A DNA stretch of 64,000 nt from Alicyclobacillus sp. SP_1 (GTDB lineage: Bacteria > Bacillota > Bacilli > Alicyclobacillales > Alicyclobacillaceae), in the NCBI RefSeq assembly GCF_024706985.1, contig NZ_JAMCCX010000011.1:1-64000 (forward strand), in the 5' to 3' direction. Positions 61,985 to 64,000 of this stretch are shown piece by piece; within the stretch, counting starts at the first letter, position 1, and every line of letters begins with the position of its first letter. The translations under genes were made by a program, and so were the position numbers. The notes below the pieces were generated by a model that did not search any database, had not been told where the DNA came from, and worked only from the letters and a program-made list of their open reading frames with translations.

Positions 61985-62209
61985 CTACTCTGGTAAACCT
62001 GAACCTCCATCGAGTTTGGCGCTCAATTGCTCAATTTGCAACTCGGCCTCATCCAGTTGTCTGCGGCAAAACAACACGAGATCCATCGCAGTCTTATAAC
62101 GGACAATGGATTCGGCCAGCGGGAGTTCCCCGGACTCTAATTGTCGCACCGCATCTTCCAGAGACTTCATAGCCACTTCAAAGCTCATCTGCTCTTCACT
62201 CACTGCCAT
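61985..62209 (-). CDS. xseB: Exodeoxyribonuclease VII small subunit
   Basis: About 74 residues, coiled-coil hairpin typical of XseB (FEVAMKSLEDAVRQLESGELPLAESIVRYKTAMDLVLFCRRQL). It assembles with XseA. ATG at 62209 is two bases after GGAGGAA; a GTG at 62203 is better spaced. The ribosome site lies directly after the xseA stop. Confidence 0.9.
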   Translation of the reverse strand: MAVSEEQMSFEVAMKSLEDAVRQLESGELPLAESIVRYKTAMDLVLFCRRQLDEAELQIEQLSAKLDGGSGLPE

Positions 62210-62216
62210 TTCCTCC

Positions 62217-62248
62217 TTCAATGTGGCGAACCTTCAATGTGGCGAACC
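62217..62248. repeat. Perfect 16-bp tandem duplication at the xseA 3' end
   Basis: TTCAATGTGGCGAACC occurs twice in direct succession (62217-62232 and 62233-62248). It spans the last xseA codons and stop, next to the xseB ribosome site. Confidence 0.95.
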
Positions 62249-63570
62249 TTTACTTCTCCATTCGACAAGCGGACGCGAAGAATTTCCTGTGGATGGACTT
62301 GCTCCACTAAACTAACCACTTTCTCGTCTGGTCCATCTCCAGAGTAAACAACGCTAAAACCTCGAGACAGAACGGACAGAGGATTTAGAGCGACCAACGC
62401 CGCAGACTTTCGCTCGAGTGCCACGTCCCGATTGTGCCAATTGCGGCGCACGCTTTCAGATAAAATAGCGCTCACAAGATTCACTTTTTCTCGATTTAAC
62501 TTCAATCTGCGTTCTGGGCTCATTTTTCGCACGCGCTGATGAAAGTCGTCGAGACGTCGCTTCAAAAGCTGCAACGGTCGAATTGAACTCGACTGTAATT
62601 GCTGTTGCAGAAAATCCAGCGACTGCCTCCGCTTATCGACAAAAAGAGTCGGCTGTTGAAAGACTGGCCTTTTATCGATGTTCTCGATTCGCTCGCGCCG
62701 CCTCAAACTTTGCTGTCGCCAAGCGTTGTGCGCACGCACGAGCGATTCGTTTATCCATGAAAAAAGCTCGTCCTGATGAGGAGCGACTAATTCGGCAGCC
62801 GCCGTTGGAGTTGCGGCACGCACGTCTGCGGCAAAGTCACAAAGAGTCACGTCCGTCTCGTGACCCACCGCCGAAATGACTGGGATTGACATCCCTGCTA
62901 CCGCACGCACCACAATTTCTTCATTAAAGGGCCACAGTTCTTCGAGTGACCCACCGCCTCGCCCAATGACAATCACATCGATGGCGGGACGGACTTTCTT
63001 CAGTTGGTTCAGTCCGGCTACTAAACTCGCTGCAGCGTCTGGACCTTGGACCAAGGCTGGCGCCACGAAGACTTTGGCCAACGGATATCGCCTTTGAAGT
63101 GTCGTACAGATGTCACGCAAAACGGCACCAGTCGGCGAAGTGACCACGCCAATACGAGTTGGAAAGCGCGGTAAAGATTTTTTTTGAGCGACATCAAACA
63201 AGCCCTCGTCTGTTAGTTTTTTCTTTAATTGTTCATAAGCAACATAGAGAGCCCCTAGTCCATCCGGTTGCATGGCATCCACGTACAACTGATACTGGCC
63301 ATCTCGCTCAAAAACGCCAACGGATCCACGGCATACAACTTTCATGCCATCTTCCGGACGGAAAGGAAGATTTCGATTACGACTGCTAAACATGACCGCT
63401 CGGAGGCGACTGCTTTCATCTTTCAAGGTAAAATACATGTGCCCGCTACTGTGATGTTTGAAATTTGATATTTCGCCAGATACGTGACACTGCGATAAGC
63501 GCTCGTCCGATTCAAGTCGCGTTTTGATGAACTGATTCAACGCTGCTACCGAATAAATGGGTTTTTCCAT
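62218..63570 (-). CDS. xseA: Exodeoxyribonuclease VII large subunit
   Basis: 450 residues: OB-fold (CHVSGEISNFKHHSSGHMYFTLKDE), then the catalytic domain with RIGVVTSPTGAVLRDI, VIVIGRGGGSLEELWPFN and SAVGHETDVTLCDFAAD, then a coiled coil. It degrades single-stranded DNA. The last codons include a perfect 16-bp tandem duplication (62217-62248) that changes the reading frame at the C-terminus. Confidence 0.93.
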   Translation of the reverse strand: MEKPIYSVAALNQFIKTRLESDERLSQCHVSGEISNFKHHSSGHMYFTLKDESSRLRAVMFSSRNRNLPFRPEDGMKVVCRGSVGVFERDGQYQLYVDAMQPDGLGALYVAYEQLKKKLTDEGLFDVAQKKSLPRFPTRIGVVTSPTGAVLRDICTTLQRRYPLAKVFVAPALVQGPDAAASLVAGLNQLKKVRPAIDVIVIGRGGGSLEELWPFNEEIVVRAVAGMSIPVISAVGHETDVTLCDFAADVRAATPTAAAELVAPHQDELFSWINESLVRAHNAWRQQSLRRRERIENIDKRPVFQQPTLFVDKRRQSLDFLQQQLQSSSIRPLQLLKRRLDDFHQRVRKMSPERRLKLNREKVNLVSAILSESVRRNWHNRDVALERKSAALVALNPLSVLSRGFSVVYSGDGPDEKVVSLVEQVHPQEILRVRLSNGEVKVRHIEGSPH

Positions 63571-63574
63571 TGAC

Positions 63575-64000
63575 TCAAGACGCCCCTAACTGCACTCTCT
63601 TCTTCCCAAGCGTGACTGTGTTCTGCAGTAGCATGGCCACCGTCAATGGCCCCACGCCTCCAGGCACGGGAGTGATATAAGCAGCAACTTCCGATACCTC
63701 TGCGAAGCGTACATCTCCAACCAAGCGGTCTTTTACATAGTTGTTGCCAACATCAATCACTACTGCTCCCGGCTGAACATCGTCTCCTCCAATCAAACCT
63801 GCACAACCAGCCGCCACGACTAAAATGTCTGCCTGTCTCGTTACCTCAGACAAATTTTTTGTCTGTCTGTGGCATGTGGTCACGGTAGACCCTGCAGACA
63901 TCAACAGCAAACTCATCGGTTTGCCGACAATATTGCTGCGGCCGACCACGACCGACCGCTTGCTCCTTGGGTCAATCGAGTACCTTCTCAGCAATTCCAT
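63575..64000 (-). CDS. folD: FolD bifunctional protein, partial (C-terminal half)
   Basis: 141 residues of the NADP-binding half, cut by the window edge. [35 protein letters not shown] and [21 protein letters not shown] identify methylenetetrahydrofolate dehydrogenase/cyclohydrolase. It makes 10-formyl-THF. It ends four bases before the xseA start. Confidence 0.92.
   Translation of the reverse strand: MELLRRYSIDPRSKRSVVVGRSNIVGKPMSLLLMSAGSTVTTCHRQTKNLSEVTRQADILVVAAGCAGLIGGDDVQPGAVVIDVGNNYVKDRLVGDVRFAEVSEVAAYITPVPGGVGPLTVAMLLQNTVTLGKKRVQLGAS

Overview
The window is a low-interruption chromosomal stretch of an endospore-forming member of the Bacilli. Nearly all genes lie on the minus strand, base composition is mid-GC, GTG and TTG starts are common, and gene order is syntenic with sporulation and cell-cycle loci of Bacillus. 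Two features point towards an acidophilic or otherwise extremophilic Bacillales lineage such as Alicyclobacillaceae. One is a probable OLE RNA/oapA locus between ispA and dxs. The other is a branched-chain amino acid catabolic cluster continuing to succinyl-CoA. The genus assignment is inference.

Layout. 1-7.5 kb is an accessory segment: a short UvrD-like helicase, a phosphoesterase, a methyltransferase, a PDZ-less HtrA-type protease, DUF1450 and DUF2797 proteins, and a divergent sirtuin/XRE pair in AT-rich DNA. 7.5-15.5 kb reads, against the coordinates, scpA-scpB-DUF2953-gerW-spmA-spmB-rluB-resD-resE. Five 22-bp hairpin repeats sit between gerW and spmA, and resABC is absent between rluB and resD. 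15.6-24 kb is the forespore block: dacF, spoIIAA-spoIIAB-sigF, and a minimal spoVA operon (C-D-Eb-Ea). An XRE-TPR regulator is inserted between dacF and spoIIA. 24-28.8 kb holds a DUF1540 gene, deoB, a YqzK-like gene, an RNHCP protein, spoIIM, a Nudix hydrolase and an M20 peptidase.

28.9-43 kb is one long metabolic cluster: bkdR-like regulator, leucine dehydrogenase, lpd, E1 alpha, E1 beta, E2, lipA, lipB, methylmalonyl-CoA mutase, a fused B12-domain/epimerase protein and an acyl-CoA carboxylase beta subunit. Together they would deaminate Val/Leu/Ile, decarboxylate the 2-oxoacids oxidatively, lipoylate the E2, and carry propionyl-CoA to succinyl-CoA. The regulator lacks the GAFTGA loop needed to contact sigma-54. 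43-44.5 kb has moaC and a moaD-moaE fusion. 44.5-51.6 kb carries an MBL hydrolase and several wall-active exported proteins (GH18, NlpC/P60, LysM-SleB, 3D domain) plus transporters.

51.6-64 kb reads, against the coordinates, folD(partial)-xseA-xseB-ispA-OLE RNA-oapA-dxs-tlyA-hypothetical-nadK-recN-spoIVB-spo0A. Plausible sigma-H promoters with Spo0A boxes precede both spoIIAA and spo0A, so the sporulation master regulator and its forespore target appear wired as in Bacillus.
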